Assembly (NCBI GenBank): GCA_023101725.1
Contig: JALJCO010010476.1
Location: forward strand, 310,001-374,000
DNA from: Atherinomorus stipes
Taxonomy: Eukaryota > Chordata > Actinopteri > Atheriniformes > Atherinidae
Direction of reading: 5' to 3'
Length of the DNA: 64,000 nucleotides
A program made the position numbers and the translations under genes. The notes beneath the pieces were generated by a model. That model worked only from the letters and a program-made list of their open reading frames with translations. It had not been told where the DNA came from and searched no databases. Shown one piece after another: positions 39,834 to 48,000 of this stretch (its first letter is position 1; each line of letters opens with the position of its first letter).

Positions 39834-40780
39834 TGTACACAGCATATAAAGAATATTCTTAAGCACAACATACAACTCAGCGTGAGTACAAAAGCTACTA
39901 GGTCCTCTCACTTTTCATTTTGGATTTATCATATAAGAAAAAGGCTTTTTAATTCATTTGAAATCTGTAAACAAAGGGTCTGTCACAGCAACACTGTAAC
40001 TAAGGCAACATTATTCTTATCTTTATTTGCATCTAAAATGTCTGTTTTCTGTCTAGACTTTAGATGATGAACCTGCAACCACAGGAAAAGAATATCAGTG
40101 GCAGAACCGGCCAGTTTCTGAGTGGACCAATCAGCAGGTCTGTCACTGGTTAATGGGTATGAATATGGACCAATACACACCTGAATTCACAGCTAAGGGG
40201 GTGGATGGCCAGCAACTCCTGCACCTGGACAGTGACAAGTTGAAGGTAAACCATATGAACTTGTAAATGATGATTCGTGTGGTGCAGTTATAATGGTGGT
40301 GTAGTTGGGGGGGAGAGATGAGACGTCTCTTCCTGCAGCTACAACAGTAAACCTGTTACTGCCACCTTGTGGCAAGATGGGTTTTTATGTTTTGTTTTTT
40401 ATGTTACGTTCCCTCCAAGTGATATTGACTCACGTTTCATTCTTTGGACTGTGTGTGTGGACGGGCACGTGATGAGGATGTTAGAGTGGATTACATTATT
40501 AAAGAAAAAAATGATAAGACAAAAAGATGATCCATTTGTTTGATTTGATTACTTATACTGTATTGTATACTGTGATGTAACACACCAGTATTTTTATTTA
40601 ATTAAATTTTTTTCATTTCAGGCACTTGGTGTATCAAGTCAAAGTGACCGTTCAACAATAAAGAAAAAGCTGAAAGATATGCGGAAAGCTCAAGAGAAGC
40701 TGGAGAAACAGCGAGAGAAAAGAGAGAAAGAGGGTCGACGCAGCGGAAGGCTACCGACCACAACCGACTCTGTCTGCTGA
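4391..40780 (+). CDS. ppp1r9a: Neurabin-1 (protein phosphatase 1 regulatory subunit 9A type), 18 coding exons
   Basis: An F-actin-binding scaffold that brings PP1 to the postsynaptic cytoskeleton. Coding exons: 4391-6250, 28339-28471, 28791-28911, 29255-29359, 29698-29830, 30555-30713, 30818-30871, 31125-31351, 32661-32757, 32873-32999, 35192-35346, 35870-36194, 36272-36329, 36417-36488, 36729-36930, 38979-39095, 40057-40245, 40622-40780. All junctions keep phase and give 1,430 aa. The N-terminus shows the family motif [11 protein letters not shown] (actin-binding region). The PP1-docking motif KIKF is at residues 611-614, right after a long acidic run. A PDZ domain ([14 protein letters not shown]) covers about 663-752, a coiled coil about 830-985 and a SAM domain about 1332-1395. 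The SAM domain separates neurabin-1 from spinophilin, which lacks it. The open frame extends upstream to 4373 (GTG), but ATG 4391 (or 4394) matches the family start. Intron 1 is 22 kb. An unnamed third neurabin ohnolog remains possible. Confidence 0.93.
6227..6238 (+). other. PP1-docking motif (KIKF) in neurabin exon 1
   Basis: The end of the first coding exon encodes [14 protein letters not shown] fits the RVxF-class motif by which neurabin and spinophilin bind the PP1 catalytic subunit. It follows an acidic segment ([14 protein letters not shown]), as in mammalian neurabin. The exon ends six codons later at a GTAAGT donor. Confidence 0.85.
6708..6909. repeat. Diverged hAT-type MITE
   Basis: The left end reads CAAACTCTGGTCCTTGATG. 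The reverse complement of the right end reads CAAACTCCGGTCCTTGAGGG. The interior contains the CTCCAA.ACACCTGATTCAAA words also seen in the copies at 58253-58398 and 58561-58751, so it belongs to the same family. No clear target duplication remains. Confidence 0.55.
9291..10140. mobile_element. Non-autonomous hAT-type element, 850 bp
   Basis: The element starts TAGGGGTGTCAACG and ends CATTGACACCCTA, an imperfect terminal inverted repeat. It is flanked on both sides by the same 8-bp duplication GTTCTCAC (9283-9290 and 10141-10148), as expected for hAT transposition. Both ends also carry the inverted word CTACACGTGTAA. The two open frames inside are under 100 codons with no transposase motif, so the copy must have moved in trans. 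Confidence 0.8.
10364..10940. repeat. Palindromic MITE-like repeat
   Basis: The left part (AACATGGAGAC, then CCTTTCGGAATGAAA) recurs in reverse complement on the right (CCATGGAAACACCTC, then TTTCCGAATGAAA). The words TTTACATGG, CATTCCGA and CATTCGG occur throughout, typical of fish inverted-repeat MITEs. Limits are approximate and no target duplication was seen. Confidence 0.45.
11219..11366. repeat. Older hAT-like repeat end interrupted by the BEL element
   Basis: It begins CTAGGGCTGGGCGATATGGC, a common fish transposon end. The sequence is cut by the BEL/Pao insertion and appears to resume after 18990. There, 19060-19170 has two diverged copies of an AAAATGA...GTTATTGCTGTAAATTT unit. The far end of this copy was not found. 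Confidence 0.45.
11372..11937 (+). repeat. 5' LTR of the BEL/Pao element
   Basis: It starts TATAGGAGCC and ends CCCTCACA. A TATA-like TATAAG lies at 11723-11728 and an AATAAA signal at 11819-11824, giving a plausible U3-R-U5 layout. The first base is uncertain by one or two positions, because the target repeat could be read as 4 to 6 bp. Confidence 0.9.
12253..13572 (+). CDS. BEL/Pao gag-type ORF (first part of the polyprotein)
   Basis: The first ATG in frame is 12253 (the open frame reaches back to a TTG at 12232). The N-terminal half is charged and coiled-coil-like ([20 protein letters not shown]). From about 13190 it shows the gag-associated domain seen in BEL/Pao proteins (DUF1759 type: [19 protein letters not shown]). 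The frame runs out at a stop at 13570-13572, about 80 bases after similarity moves to the next frame. Most BEL/Pao elements carry gag and pol in one ORF, so this looks like the upstream half of a split frame. It would encode the particle protein of the retrotransposon. Confidence 0.8.
   Translation: MSQTEKSTTMLESTEPRQVKMTEKALEEKIRAAINKRKAKLSQLTSKMNHMNQLMDDGDDSNLPVIQTTLMAEFNKLLGEFCELNISVKALLSETSGDRLKADQDGWFTPKADMFYNFTLKTETWMSEVQQRITEAERANEEVTPEDSASVTTVRIKKGVKTPSSTLSRTSSSASSARLKAELERAELQAQASALKQKRLLDEQEAKLKADREELQIQTALAASNAKFRVLDELEGLQTSSRVNLEDGMNLYLKKAQPTLPAAVKTEPPSNTSYCSPANVIQREQETLQREPTQAIVDFLVKQQNLTTLPPQKIPIFRGDPLEYRLFIRAFEHGVEDKTDNDKDRLYFMEQYTDGQPRELIRSCLHMEPRRGYREAKKLLKEHFGNGYKISMAYIDKALNWPTIKPDDGEALHSPWPLPHWMPQRHGRLGVYGRARQRV
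13472..18238 (+). CDS. BEL/Pao pol polyprotein (zinc knuckles, protease, RT, RNase H, integrase)
   Basis: Residue positions are counted from 13472. Cys/His zinc knuckles start near residue 144 (CLFC, then [14 protein letters not shown]). An aspartic protease site reads LDPGS near 294. Reverse transcriptase follows, with its catalytic YVDD near 711. The A17/RNase H region shows [10 protein letters not shown] and HHFADAS, then FWSDSTTVL. Integrase has a zinc-binding CVTC, then DYFGPF (about 1298), SDNGTNF (about 1358) and GIWERM (E about 1409), followed by a DUF5641-like C-terminus. The first ATG at 13472 is probably not a real start: it lies in the region overlapping gag, where the frame is offset by one base. 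No internal stop or lost catalytic residue was seen, so the enzymes look intact. Confidence 0.88.
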   Translation: MMERRFTPLGLFLTGCLNAMDDLEYMEELDSVSNMRAIVAKLPYKHRERWRSKAYALLEKEQCRAKFSDLVDFVNLLAKEALHPIFGHITDGNKGQDKAHKDERSTRKSGVRRSFTTAATGVTNLAETKTQAKGSSFSAFTNPCLFCQGEQHTMENCKRMRKSLHIDKIDFLKKHGLCFSCLKQGHMAKACNERMSCQICKLSHPTVLHIKSKDQKTSGEVKSKKESCHDASKETHLKVEATEEVSSVVSGCIRAETSTCRATGAGNMNSILPIIPVHIKAKKGNKAIATYAFLDPGSNVTFCTERLMASLNITGRKTSILLKTMGGEQIVSSQVVSGLEISCMDNDDYLELPNIYSQKEIPAHKQNIPLQEEVNQWPHLSQVKIPKIHAEVGLLIGTDVPKAMEPWHVIPSVEDGPYAVKTRLGWIVNGPLRGDSGCETTTGLIPVTSNRTSVVTLDELWSQQFRNDFPECQDERLAMSREDIQFLEMVSQSARLTEGHYSIGLPLRNAALRMPNNRKVAEQRALNLKKKFIKNPQFQADYAAFVEDWIVKDYAVRVPKEDLCRSDGRIWYLPHHGVYHARKKRIRVVFDCGASYQGTTLNDQLLQGPYLTSTLLGVITRFRQEEVAVTADVEAMFHQVRVPDEDADLLRFLWWPSGDIDQDLAEYRMRVHIFGATSSPSCATFALQKCAQDHREQYSSTGVDTVLRNFYVDDCLKSVHSEEEAVSLCNELREILASGGFRLTKWVSNSRSVLSAIPAKERAEELRDLNLDLDKLPVERALGVRWCTESDSFKFKIVLQARTLTRRGILSVVGSIYDPLGILAPVVLNAKRILQELCRLKLGWDDNIPEHLAQQWTSWMEDLRLLEDFGVARCFKPEGFGDATFNQLHHFADASQEGFGTVSYLLQKNNDRLHVAFVMAKARVAPLKPLTIPRMELVAATLAARMDCTLRSEMELRLQESVFWSDSTTVLKYIRNRTSRFRTFVANRVETILELSEERQWRYVNTEQNPADFASRGLSSESFLRCRTWIQGPDFLTKPEEEWPQNPDNFGDLSIEDPEVKKAVVYTTAAKEQLDTVQQLLEYYSTWDRLRRAVSWMLKLKCTLLILCRKRKELSASLAHSEVQTEMRTFKANLPKTNLSVENLKEAEMEIVRFCQQLKYYNEISALQRGDGVKLSSHICRLKPVLQDGVLRVGGRLSRSAMPEEAMHPAILPKDSPVTELILRDIHESVGHSGRNHVLSKLRTKYWIPGAHAAIRRVLSRCVTCRRSHGTAGQQQMADLPQDRVLPDEPPFTNTGVDYFGPFEVKRGRSVVKRWGVIFTCLAIRAVHIEVASSLDTDSFIHALRRFLARRGQVKILRSDNGTNFVGAEKELRRAMEQWNSAKIESSLRQRGVQWIFNPPTGSHHGGIWERMIRSVRNILSTTLKLQSLDEEGLHTLLCEAEAIINSRPITRASNDPSDLEALTPNHLLLLKSKPSLPPGLFVKDELYSRKRWKQVQYMTDIFWKRWTREYLPQLQERQKWTRVSRNLAEGDVVLIVDDSAPRNSWVLGKVIEVVPDKAGLVRRVRVRTKTSILDRPITKVCLLQEAP
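18419..18984 (+). repeat. 3' LTR of the BEL/Pao element
   Basis: It matches the 5' LTR over 566 bp by eye, from TATAGGAGCC to CCCTCACA. A purine-rich stretch (GGAGAGAAATTAGGGG, 18398-18413) just upstream is a candidate polypurine tract. The target copy GGACA follows at 18985. Confidence 0.9.
19215..19710. mobile_element. Non-autonomous hAT-type element, 496 bp
   Basis: It starts TAGGGATGCAACAATACA. Its right end in reverse complement reads TAGGGGCGCAACCATACA. Flanking 8-mers are ATGTCTGA (19207-19214) and ATGTCTGG (19711-19718), a 7/8 target duplication. The interior has the inverted words ATCGAACCAT and ATCAAACCAAACCAT. No transposase is encoded. Confidence 0.75.
23640..23766. repeat. hAT-like repeat end (GGGCTGGGC family)
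   Basis: The stretch ends GCCCAGCCCTAG, the inverse of the repeat end at 11219, and contains the ATATATTGCAATATATATTG and GCGATATAGAT words usual near this end. It is probably an independent, truncated copy. Confidence 0.5.
26735..26885. other. GC- and G-rich block inside the AT-rich intron
   Basis: About 150 bases with many G-runs on the + strand (for example GGTTGGGGGGGTGGGTG near 26831, then GGTGGGGGGTGGGG) and GCCCCGTGTCCTGGGGCCTG. It is sharply different from both flanks and may be a fragment of a dispersed fish repeat. Several G-runs could form a G-quadruplex. Confidence 0.4.
27284..27722. repeat. Dispersed fish repeat
   Basis: It begins TTATCTCCGCCAAGGAGGTAA and ends GGCAGAGGTCTGCACTCC followed by TGAGTGCTTTTCTAGT. 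These words, with CCGTCCGTCTGTCAGC and GGTGGTGATCCGGATC inside, are familiar from a widespread fish repeat. The class is not clear from the sequence. Confidence 0.5.
28791..29830 (+). other. PDZ-encoding exons of the neurabin gene
   Basis: Exons 28791-28911, 29255-29359 and the start of 29698-29830 encode the PDZ domain. The carboxylate-binding loop region reads [10 protein letters not shown]. The strand/helix segments [20 protein letters not shown] and [11 protein letters not shown] follow. The domain ends near [10 protein letters not shown], followed by a helical segment and then a Gln-rich stretch. Confidence 0.9.
29921..29939 (+). repeat. Poly-G tract (19 G)
   Basis: An uninterrupted run of G lies about 90 bases after neurabin exon 29698-29830, on the transcribed strand. 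It may be length-variable and prone to sequencing error. Confidence 0.9.
31452..32453. mobile_element. TTAA-flanked MITE, about 1 kb
   Basis: TTAA at 31448-31451 and 32454-32457 flank terminal inverted repeats AGGCACTTTACCTGATTTT and AGGCCCTGTATCTGATTTT (reverse complement of the right end), 16 of 19 matching. TTAA targets are typical of piggyBac-like and Kolobok-like transposons. No transposase is encoded. It occupies most of the neurabin intron 31352-32660. Confidence 0.7.
33000..35191 (+). other. Neurabin intron with an (AT)n microsatellite
   Basis: This 2.2-kb intron holds an (AT)n tract at 34581-34636 but no recognised exon. A 186-codon frame on the opposite strand (34862-35422) overlaps the next exon and has no family resemblance. 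Confidence 0.7.
36931..38978 (+). other. Neurabin intron, no exon recognised
   Basis: About 2 kb of AT-rich intron with a short GT-rich tract near 37236-37258 and T-runs near 38223 and 38320. I see no conserved coding segment. Confidence 0.6.
39096..40056 (+). other. Neurabin intron before the SAM exons, with (AT)n
   Basis: About 1 kb without a recognised exon. An AT microsatellite occupies about 39799-39833. Confidence 0.6.
40057..40780 (+). other. SAM-domain exons and C-terminus of the neurabin gene
   Basis: Exons 40057-40245 and 40622-40780 encode a SAM domain. It opens with [20 protein letters not shown], continues through [20 protein letters not shown] and ends with a helix ([10 protein letters not shown]). 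A basic coiled-coil tail and stop codon TGA at 40778-40780 follow. Spinophilin lacks this domain. Confidence 0.9.
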
Positions 40781-42060
40781 AGTGTCAACTCCATACTTTC
40801 AATTAAGGCATCCCGTGAAGTTCACCACCTTACAGAACTCTTGGAAACATGTCTGCAACCTGGCTTCATGATGATCTTGTTAGGAGGTTGCACCGTCTCC
40901 TTGAACCTGCTGGTCAGCTTGGACCTCCCCGTGCAGCTTTTCTCATGATGCTTCAGCTTCTTTTCATAGTCCAAAGACATGCAATTTGATGAATTGATGA
41001 TTTTTAAAGTGGCCATAGATCTGAATTTGAGCATGAATGATTTCTCTGTGTTGGACTGGCACCTTCTCTAGTTTCATCTGGGATTAGCTCCTGTGCCCCT
41101 CCACATGATGAAGTTTGTACAGTTGATGAATTAACTGTTGTCTCACTTTGTTGATGTCAAAGACTGCAGACATGTCTGTCCCAGGAGTACCTCTGCAGTG
41201 ACTGATGTGCCAGTTGTGATTTATGTTCACATTGTCGTTTTTTTAATACTTTTTTTTTTTTTCTTCCAAAACATTAAATTTAGCTTGAACCATTTTAACT
41301 AAAATGGTGAATGTTAAATTAGGTTTGTGAACAAAATGAATATTCTAACATTAAAGCCTGTATTCAGATACATTTTAGTTCTTGCAGATTATGCACACAT
41401 TTACTTATGGAAGTCAAATGTATACTTTTTTTTTAACATTTTATATTTTTGCTTAAATCATATACCTGATTCCCTGTTCAGCTCTTTGCAGGAAGTTACT
41501 GTACAGTTTAGATGAAAGCACTATATTTGTCTTTTAATCTTCAATGGGCAACAAGGTTTTAATGTATAAATAAGTTTTATACATGTGCCTGCTAACTGTA
41601 TCTTCTTTTTTTTTTTTTTTTACTTTAATTCCATTGTTTGTTTTATACTATCTAAATTTTTTCTACCAAGTAGAATAGCTGGGCCATTGATTCTTGCTAA
41701 AAGGGCAACACATAGGGACCACGTGAACACTGCTGCGCTGTCGCCTACTCAAACTCTGACGCTAAAATGGTACCATGTTGCGCGACTTAAATACACTATG
41801 GACCTCACTGGTCCTGCTGATGGTCGTATGAGTGTATGACAAGGGCTTGTGTGTGTTGGGAGCTGTGCCATGTATGAATGTAAGAGTGAAAAGTTCACAA
41901 CTGAGTCAGAATGATTCCTTTCTTCTCAAGCATGACGCCATGTTCTGTACACAATCCAACATGTAGGACAGCAAGGAAACTTGTTTCCTGAACCCCAAGT
42001 TAGAGAAATAATTCTTGGTACATACAGCATCAATAAACTAATTTTCACCTGATGTGGCTT
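40781..42060 (+). other. Neurabin 3' UTR
   Basis: Noncoding sequence after the stop codon. A canonical AATAAA at 42032-42037 is the best candidate polyadenylation signal, giving a 3' UTR of about 1.25 kb. An ATTAAA near 41273 could give a shorter form. Confidence 0.55.
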
Positions 42061-43840
42061 GTGTTGTTTTCTCATTGCTGCTCCATTTAGTAGATAAAGA
42101 ACATCACATCAACTTTAACAGACCTGACTCAACTCTGACCACGGTACACATTACGATGCCAGTGAAAAAAAAATGTTTGGAATGTTTTTATGACTGAAAA
42201 TAGACCAGACTTAATTTGAAGAAATTTCAATTATTTTTGGAAGTTTTTGAGGTCTGTTGCCACATGGCAACTCTGTACTATCATGGTACAAAAGTGAAAA
42301 CTTTTTTTATTTTGCAATTTGAACATTGTTTCTTGGCTAAATGTTGCTTTTTGGCAATACTGAACCATTTGGGAACAACCCATTTAACCCATTTAAATGT
42401 CATTTTTCTAAATCGACAAAATCAAAACGAGTGTCAAATTCCAATGTTTGATCATCACTGCTTCAGTGCAGTGCATGTTTTCTGTCAGTCTCCAGTTTTT
42501 CCTGACATGTTGCCATCACTTGTGGTAATACTGCTCAATGCTTATTGAAATCCATGAAGCACGGTTAGGTGACATTTTGTGCAGCGCTGTTTGATTATAC
42601 ATCCAGGGTACAGTTGTGCTAGAAAGCTTACATACCCTCCCATTAGACAGAAAAAATGCCAGTGAAATGCATTAAAATTGACCAAAGTAGTAATAAAAAT
42701 TTTATGAAAATCATGACATTGGTACATTTGCATTGTGTTGCGGTTCAACAGAAGTATTAAAAACAAAGAATAAAACAAGTAAACAAGCACGATGGCGCTC
42801 CTCAGCTAAAATTTTGTTGAGCAATACTTTGAGGCAATCACTACAATCAGGTGTTTTCTGTAATGTTAAATAAGACCTCTGCACCTGTTGACAGGTATTT
42901 TGGTCAACTGTTCATGAGCATGGTGATTTAAATTTTGTCTGGAACGGTTATGTTTGTTTTTTTAATGTTTTGTTTTCTAAACAAAAAGTCAAAATCAATA
43001 TTTATTTTACTAAATTATAATTGATTTTTCAGTTTATTTGAATCATAATTGTGAATTTATCCTTTTCTTTAATGGGAGGGAATGTAAACTTTCAGGCATA
43101 ACTGGATGTCATTTTTTTCTCCACACAAACAGGCTAGTGGTCAGTGTTGTCATCATGTACAGGTATTGTGTTCTACAGGTGCAGTGGTGACAAACTTGCT
43201 GAGCATTCAATAAAAATATTCAGAAAAACTTTGGTTTTACCATACACTATCACTGTGCTCAGCTGGAAGTTTAATTTCTACCCTCCATCTTAAAAAAACA
43301 TTGAATGAAGCTGAATTCATTCTGTCGATGGATGAAAATGTGTAGAAATCGCACAACCAAAATCTTATGCTGCAATAATCATTCCATTAGGGCACAATGT
43401 TGCCACACGGCAACACATTTTAACAAGTTTCATTTAGTTTATCCATCTATTAGGGTGAAAATGTTTTTTCCAGGCAGAAAAAGACCAAAAAATAATGTTT
43501 TGAAAGTCTTTCTTTCTTTTTCTTTGCAGCAAGATGGCAGAGCAGTCTACTTAGAGAAAGCCCGCCCAAAAAGGTTTTCAAAACTGTTTCCTCATGTCAT
43601 CATCTGCTTCCTCAGGTCATGTCAAGAATTAAAGCATTGTTATTGTTTCCCAAGGTTTTTTATATCTTATTTAAGTTATTGCATCATTTAAAGGGATGCA
43701 TTCTCAAGATGTGACAGGGCAAAAATGGGTCTGTTGCCAAGTGGCAACATCATACCATAAGAATTAGAGGAGTTGACATATGTTTGCTCCATGTGTAGTC
43801 ATTAAAGATCATGTTCTGTCAAGAATAAACACAGTCATTT
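42060..43840. other. Intergenic DNA between convergent genes, with three GTTGCC-N4-GGCAAC palindromes
   Basis: No coding exon was recognised. Three 16-bp near-palindromes occur at 42256-42271 (spacer ACAT), 43399-43414 (spacer ACAC) and 43733-43748 (spacer AAGT). The half-sites match those of the RFX-type X-box, although the usual spacer there is 0 to 3 bases. Alternatively they belong to a decayed repeat. Confidence 0.45.
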
Positions 43841-43847
43841 AAAATAA

Positions 43848-45033
43848 TTTATTCAAGCATTTGCTTCAACAGGGCATCATTATGGATAGACAGTGCATAA
43901 TGCCCCGAAATATGAAACAGTGAACTGGAGCTGCAGTTAAACCAAACCGGGCAGAAATCTGTCATAAAGAGAAACAAATAGTTTTCATATTTGTTTCTGT
44001 TCCCCCTCAACTCCATTTGCATAGAGCTTTTTAACAAAATAACCCGTCAGATGTTTCTTAAACATGATCCACTCAGTTAAGTGCTTATAGTGCAACAATG
44101 GTAATGATGAACTCAAGCTTTAACTGTATGAGTCACAAATACAACCATAGGACCCAATACTGTTAGACTTCATTATAGGTGACCTAGTCTTGTTTGCAAA
44201 TTCACAAAACTAGCAACACTGACAATAAAATGGCAGCTTGTGTTTGTTTTCTGTCAGCTGTAATAAATTTTAGTGAATCCAGTTTTATCACGTAGCATGC
44301 TAAAGAAATAAGTGCAAAACAGTGTTTGTTTTTTCAAATACTTATTTGATCACATCGCTTGTAACTATACCTGAAAAGGACATGACCTAAATCAAGGACA
44401 GCAAAACAAAAGAAGCTTATTTACATCATCTTTCTTTTAACCCGAAAAAAAGAAAATCTCTACAAACTAGCAGCCTGTTTTCAGCCAGATAGAATCTGCA
44501 AACTTAAACCAAACTCTAAAGACAATTTGACATAAACACTTGCTCACACCTTACATTCAAATTTCTAAAAAATGTTCCTCCCTCAGGTACAACCCACAAG
44601 ACCGAAATGAAACTTAGTTAATCGTTCTCAAGACATCAAAAAACTGTATTCAAACTAAAACCCTTAATAGTTGGACTTGGAAAAAATGTGACAACAGTAC
44701 ACTATCCACCAGACAGCACTGACTGCTGGTCATTATGGGCACCAGCTTCACAACTCCAGTTCTGCTTAGCTTATACGTGGATGTGCTCGTGGAAACCTGG
44801 TCATGATTACCTCTGGTTATTACTGTTCATGGTATTTGTGGCGTCTTAGAAAACTCTACAAATTCAATATTATATGGCACTAAAACTTTCTCCTGTTATT
44901 TCTTTTCCACTTGAATTGTCTTTACAAACAAATCAATACCATCATGCGAATATACTCACACACACGCACACCTTTGCACTTATTTACAGTACCTTCCCTT
45001 GCACACTGCTACAGAAACATTTGCTATTTGGCT
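43848..45033 (-). other. Pyruvate dehydrogenase kinase 3' UTR
   Basis: Downstream of the - strand stop codon there is no further coding similarity. TTTATT at 43848-43853 reads AATAAA on the - strand and is a plausible polyadenylation signal, giving a 3' UTR of about 1.2 kb. The exact end is inferred. Confidence 0.4.
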
Positions 45034-48000
45034 TCAGAAACTACGAAACGTTGTCATATCCTTTGGCTCTTTGCTTGGGACACACCAGTCATCAGCCTCG
45101 TGGATGGTCTTGTAGTGTTTCCAGACTGACTTGTTGTACACAGGAAGTCTCTCAATAGACTCCGTGGACAGTGCCTGAAATACCATTAAGAGAAGAAATT
45201 GATGCTGCCTTACTTTTTCCAGGATAAACACGTACAGTGCTGCTATGAAACTAAAGTTACCCGGATGTAGATCACAGCATCAGTTCCATAACCCTCCAGC
45301 GAGTACAGCTTCAGGTCACCCTGGAAATATCGAGCATAGAGTCGAGAGATGGGCAATCCGTACCCGTAACCAGCCTGGGGGGAGGGACAAAAGAGTTTAT
45401 AAAGTTTCAGCTCAATAAATTACGACAGAACATGACAGATTCACTGACAAGGAAGCAGAGGTGTCAAAAGTGGACGTAAAAGTAGTTTTTGAGTAGGAAT
45501 CCTGCCATGTTTTTGGATCTGCCGGTATATTTAGAACAGGTGTTTTCACTAAGGAGCTCATCTTCCTGCAGAGGAGCTAATTAAACCCAGCTGGTTCAGT
45601 GATTGGTTGGAAAAACTGCCAGACAGGATTTCTACTTTCCACTTTTTGACACCTCTGCGAAGTCCCAGGAGATTTCAGTCAGATATCACCGAGTTTCATC
45701 TGTGGCAGCGGAGGAAGACTGATGTTGTGGAAACATCTGGAAAGTCAGTGAGTATATATTGTTATGATTTTTGTTTGATTCTACAGTAGTTACGATTTTT
45801 TTCCAGCAAAGTTAACGCTGAATTACTGCGACCTGCTGCACACTAATGTGCTTAAAACCGTAAAAAGGTGTATCAAATGTATTTGTTTAAATTTTTTCAC
45901 TTTGTTATACAGGTTGTTTCCATGCTGACTGGACTCAAACCACCAGAGAACTCTCCAGGACAGCAAAGCAGGGGTGGACTCACTGGGAACAATGGTCTAT
46001 ACAGCACCCTGTTATGTCAGGGACTCTCCACAGCAGAGATTCTGCTCTGATACACAACTAATTAAAAAGCTCCAGTTGCAGCTGCAGGGTTTTAAATGAA
46101 GCAAAAGCATCTCCTTAATTCTCATGTGACACAAGAAGCAACTGAAGTAAGACTGAATTATTTCAGGACTTTGAACAAAGCCGGAAGTTTCACTTTACAC
46201 GTTCAAACAGGCACCACTGACCAGAGGAGCAGCACGGGAACCGTTGATGCTGGGCCGTGGAGCTGTGGAGTACGTGTAGGTGAACAGCCTCTCAATCTTA
46301 CGCAGCGGCACACCGCCACCACGATCGCTCACCTAACAAAGAAAAAACAATATGAAGGCATCCTCAGCAACAATCCCAACCTTAAGTTTTGTTGCTTTAA
46401 CAACTTCAGAGCAGCAACTTTGAGATGCAGCACACATTTACCTTGACTGTGAGGTCCTCAGTTCCCAGAGCAATCTGTGCATGAACGGGTGGGTATTCCA
46501 TCGCATCCCCGTATAGCTCCATGGTGGCCCGCATGGCGTTCTGCAACAGTGGTTACAAAATGTTTAACAAAAGAATACAGTGTTGCAAAAAATATGGAGG
46601 CGGCTGAAATCTCACCTTAAAAAGTTCAAACACCATGTGATACAGATGAGATGGAACATAGACCACAGTGACGGGCTTTTCTGGCTCTTTGGCTGTCGGG
46701 GAAAAACTGATGATTACATATGAGGTGTGCTTGAACTGGGCCACTCGGGCATCATTAATGTTTTCAAAGTCTGTGCGTGCATTTTACTGGAACTAATATC
46801 CCAACAACTTACCATTGAACTCCTCCAGTACCAGCTCAGGAGAGTTCATGTAATAGCGGTCACAAAGGTTTCTTGCATTTTCATAGGCATCTGCAACAAG
46901 AACAACAGTCTAAAACTGCCCCAGCAGCTTCCTCATAAGCAGCTGTATCCTTAAAAATATCAGTCTTACCTTTGATCACCTCACTGACACAACAGTGTGG
47001 ATCAATACTGCCGATCTGTTTAGGGTGTGCAGGGTTCACCTTGACCTTCCCCCCAAACAGGAGAGCTGAAGGCAGGAATGTGAAATGTTCATTATTAGAA
47101 AGGAAAATATCCTCAAATATAAGAAATATTTCATTCATGTGATGAAATGTCTCCCAGTTTAGATCTAAATCAAACACATCACTGATTAACAGCAACTTAA
47201 TTCATCTGTTACAGCAAACAAAAGAAAAATGACCAGGCACCACATCACCTAGATTACAACAAAAACTAACAATCAATCTGAAATAAAAACATGAACAAAG
47301 TAAGAACTTCACTTTGTTCATTGTACACAATTCACTCAGTGTGGGTGGGAAAAAGTGTGAGACCTCTGAGGCCAATTAAGTGTGAATTCCTGGTTGGTGT
47401 TGTGGTTTGAGTACTCATCTTTGAAAAAACAAACGTAACAGGCACAAGCCTCTCATCCATTCACACCACAGTTTCATGGACTTGATTTATTTTGCCGTAT
47501 TCCCAAGGTCTTCCCAAGGTGCAGAACAAATTATGCAACATTACACGAAGAGTCATGGAAGCAACTTTTATTTGTTAATAGTGTTCAGAGGGTTTAAGAT
47601 AACTGTTCTGCAGCATTTGTTTATGTTTTTTTTTGTTTTGTTTGTTAAATGTGTTTAGTCCTGTTAAGATAAAGAAATGCTGTTTGAAAAGACTGTGTGA
47701 TAAAGCTGGAGTTTAGATATGTAGAGGGTTTGTTGTGAGTTTTGTATGAAGTAGTTAAAGATATTTAGATAGTATAGTCAGTCACTTTTTACGCTTCAGT
47801 CAACCACTCACCCACATTATCTGGGGAATAGTGCAATTACCTAACATGCATGTTTTGGATGGTGGAGGAAGCGGAGTTTGAAGAGAACCCACGCATACAC
47901 GGGGAGAACATTCAAACTCCACACAGGAAGGCCACGGTTGGAATTGTTCAAACCCCCTCCCCAGCCGGGAATCGAACTAGCGACCTTCTTACCGTGAGGC

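Noticed and set aside
43305..43691. 128-codon frame between the convergent genes as a possible new gene
   Set aside because: It has no family resemblance, no supporting splice sites and AT-rich composition like its surroundings.
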